IMG/VR virus record: IMGVR_UViG_3300023178_002564 | Span: 1-33,839 of that record | Origin: a virus | Direction: 5' to 3' (one strand) | DNA length: 33,839 bases | Shown here: one piece after another, positions 32,534-33,839 of the stretch | How positions within the stretch are numbered: the stretch's first letter is position 1 | Layout: each line of letters opens with the position of its first letter | The notes under the pieces: model-generated | What the model saw: only the letters and a program-made list of their open reading frames with translations | Told to the model about the DNA's origin: nothing | The model's database searches: none | Made by a program: the position numbers and the translations under genes

Positions 32534-33839
32534 ATGACTGATAAAATCTCACCTACATTTTGTGCTTTGCCTTGGCTTCATCTAAGTAGTAGACCTGATG
32601 GCAAAATGCGTACCTGTTGTACATCAAATGCAAGTAGTGTCCAAGATCCTGACTCTAATAAAAAAGTAGGAGGTGGTGAAGTTGGCGTTGTCAAAAATGA
32701 TGACGGTATACCTGCTAATTTTAATCATACTTCTTTAGAAGAAGCATGGAACAGTGGCTACATGCGTAACGTCCGTAAAATGATGTTGCGTGGAGAAAAA
32801 CCTGCAAGTTGTTTAAAGTGCTACAAAGAAGAAGAAGCAGGGCATTTAAGTAAACGCAACTGGGAATCGGAGTATTGGGGTAATAGATACGACCTACAGC
32901 AGTTAGTAGACGAAACTAAAGAAGACGGTAGTATTCCTCCTAAGATACGCTACATCGACCTTAGAATGGGTACAAAGTGCCAATTAGCATGTGTTATGTG
33001 TAGTCCACACGACAGTAGTGGTTGGATAAAAGACTGGCAAGCAATTACTCCTAAAATGCAAAATGAGAAATTGATAAACACAAGCCAGTGGGACAACAAA
33101 GGACGCAATCACGGCGCAAGTTATAATTGGCATAAAAACAATCCTCGCTTTTGGAAAGAACTTATGGAACAAGTTCCTCATATGTATCAGTTATACTTTG
33201 CCGGCGGCGAAAGTTTAGTTATTGACGAGCATTATGATTTGCTTGAAGAATGTATACGACAAGGATATGCAAAGAAAATAGAATTGCGTTATAACAGTAA
33301 TGCAGTAGAATGGCGTGATGATTTATTTGATCTCTGGGCAGAATTTAAGCGTGTGAGATTTCATTATAGTGTAGATGCACTAGGACCACAAAACGATTAC
33401 ATACGCTATCCTAGTCAATGGGACCACCAAGTAGACCAAATGTGGAAGTTAGACGCAACTACTGACAATGTAGAAGTAACTACCGCAACAACAATAATGG
33501 CTCTTAATATAGGATACATACCAGAGTTTATACAATGGAAAGTTGAACAAGGTTTTAGAAAGTGGAACAAATGGCCTTTAGGTGCAGGAGGTATAAACAT
33601 GCATTTTGCATATTGGCCACCACAATTAAACGTAAAAGTACTACCGCAAGATGTAAAAAGAGAAATCACGGACAAATATGAAAATCATTTTTATCCTTGG
33701 GTAAAAGAAAACTGGACAAAATTTACAGGTGTTCAAGAAGCAGGTATTACCCAAGAACAGTTTTTAAATGCTCCTTACGGACTGAAACGTTATCAGGGGC
33801 TAATTAAATTTATGAACGCAGAAGATTGGAGTGCAAGGA
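32534..33839 (+). CDS. Radical SAM protein with N-terminal Twitch-like domain (partial, 3' end missing)
   Basis: An open frame from ATG at 32534 runs off the right edge with no stop, giving 435 residues so far. The N-terminus has the auxiliary half-domain: C10-ALPW, MRTCC (C28, C29), LEEAWNSGYM, and C93-x2-C96. The radical-SAM core has C149-x3-C153-x2-C156 (CQLACVMC) and AGGES, with GGES at 224-227 instead of GGEP. Between PCC-like and IW-like elements there is a Gly/Asp-rich insertion of about 30 residues not seen in the proteins at 15127 and 17005. No clear Shine-Dalgarno site precedes the ATG. It is divergent from the minus-strand gene, so it probably heads another transcription unit continuing past the window. 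Confidence 0.85.
   Translation, partial: MTDKISPTFCALPWLHLSSRPDGKMRTCCTSNASSVQDPDSNKKVGGGEVGVVKNDDGIPANFNHTSLEEAWNSGYMRNVRKMMLRGEKPASCLKCYKEEEAGHLSKRNWESEYWGNRYDLQQLVDETKEDGSIPPKIRYIDLRMGTKCQLACVMCSPHDSSGWIKDWQAITPKMQNEKLINTSQWDNKGRNHGASYNWHKNNPRFWKELMEQVPHMYQLYFAGGESLVIDEHYDLLEECIRQGYAKKIELRYNSNAVEWRDDLFDLWAEFKRVRFHYSVDALGPQNDYIRYPSQWDHQVDQMWKLDATTDNVEVTTATTIMALNIGYIPEFIQWKVEQGFRKWNKWPLGAGGINMHFAYWPPQLNVKVLPQDVKREITDKYENHFYPWVKENWTKFTGVQEAGITQEQFLNAPYGLKRYQGLIKFMNAEDWSAR

Noticed and set aside
1-33839. CRISPR arrays, tRNA genes, insertion sequences or attachment sites
   Set aside because: Every stretch is covered by coding sequence apart from gaps of at most 54 nt, and no spaced direct repeats, cloverleaf, transposase or terminal inverted repeats were seen by eye.

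Overview
The window is a piece of an AT-rich phage genome, most likely a marine T4-like myovirus. The evidence is a run of appendage genes with the N-terminal module and collar-type C-terminus typical of such phages, three T4-type late-promoter octamers in the small gaps, almost gapless overlapping genes, and a set of glycosyltransferase and radical-SAM families that recur in marine phages. The host cannot be read from the sequence. No bacterial housekeeping gene, tRNA, rRNA, IS element or CRISPR array was seen.

Region 1 (1-8706, + strand) is a late virion module. It holds the 3' end of an unidentified gene, a small structural protein, three fibre-like proteins sharing an N-terminal ~130-residue module (813, 2894, 5003), and two paralogous appendage proteins (6518, 7495). 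NATAAATA octamers precede the genes at 197, 5003 and 7495.

Region 2 (8709-31530, + strand) is an accessory operon. It starts with a near-consensus sigma70 promoter (TTGACA, 17 bp, TATACT) and carries 24 genes. Most overlap by 1-19 nt, and the largest internal gap is 21 nt. The order is: a small unknown protein; two GT8-like proteins; an unknown protein; a GT-A-like protein; three radical-SAM proteins with an N-terminal auxiliary Cys cluster; an SGNH-like protein; a fourth radical-SAM protein of that kind; a possible ParB-like protein; a radical-SAM protein with C-terminal SPASM; a GT10-like protein; a second SGNH-like protein; two more GT10-like proteins; a nucleotide-sugar dehydrogenase; a repeat-expanded GT-A-like protein with its own promoter; a methyltransferase; a small unknown protein; a radical-SAM protein; and two paralogous radical-SAM proteins flanking a 2OG-Fe(II) oxygenase-like protein.

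Region 3 (31523-33839) holds a single minus-strand GT10-like gene and, divergent from it across 24 bp, a ninth radical-SAM gene that runs off the right edge.

Together the accessory genes look like a soluble modification pathway. The dehydrogenase would make a nucleotide-uronate, the glycosyltransferase-like proteins would transfer sugars, and the radical-SAM, 2OG oxygenase, methyltransferase and SGNH proteins would alter the sugar or the acceptor. I saw no membrane protein, flippase, polymerase or initiating lipid transferase among these genes. That argues against ordinary O-antigen export and for modification of a cytoplasmic acceptor such as a phage structural protein, nucleic acid or metabolite. 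The acceptor is unknown, and this pathway is an inference from gene content.
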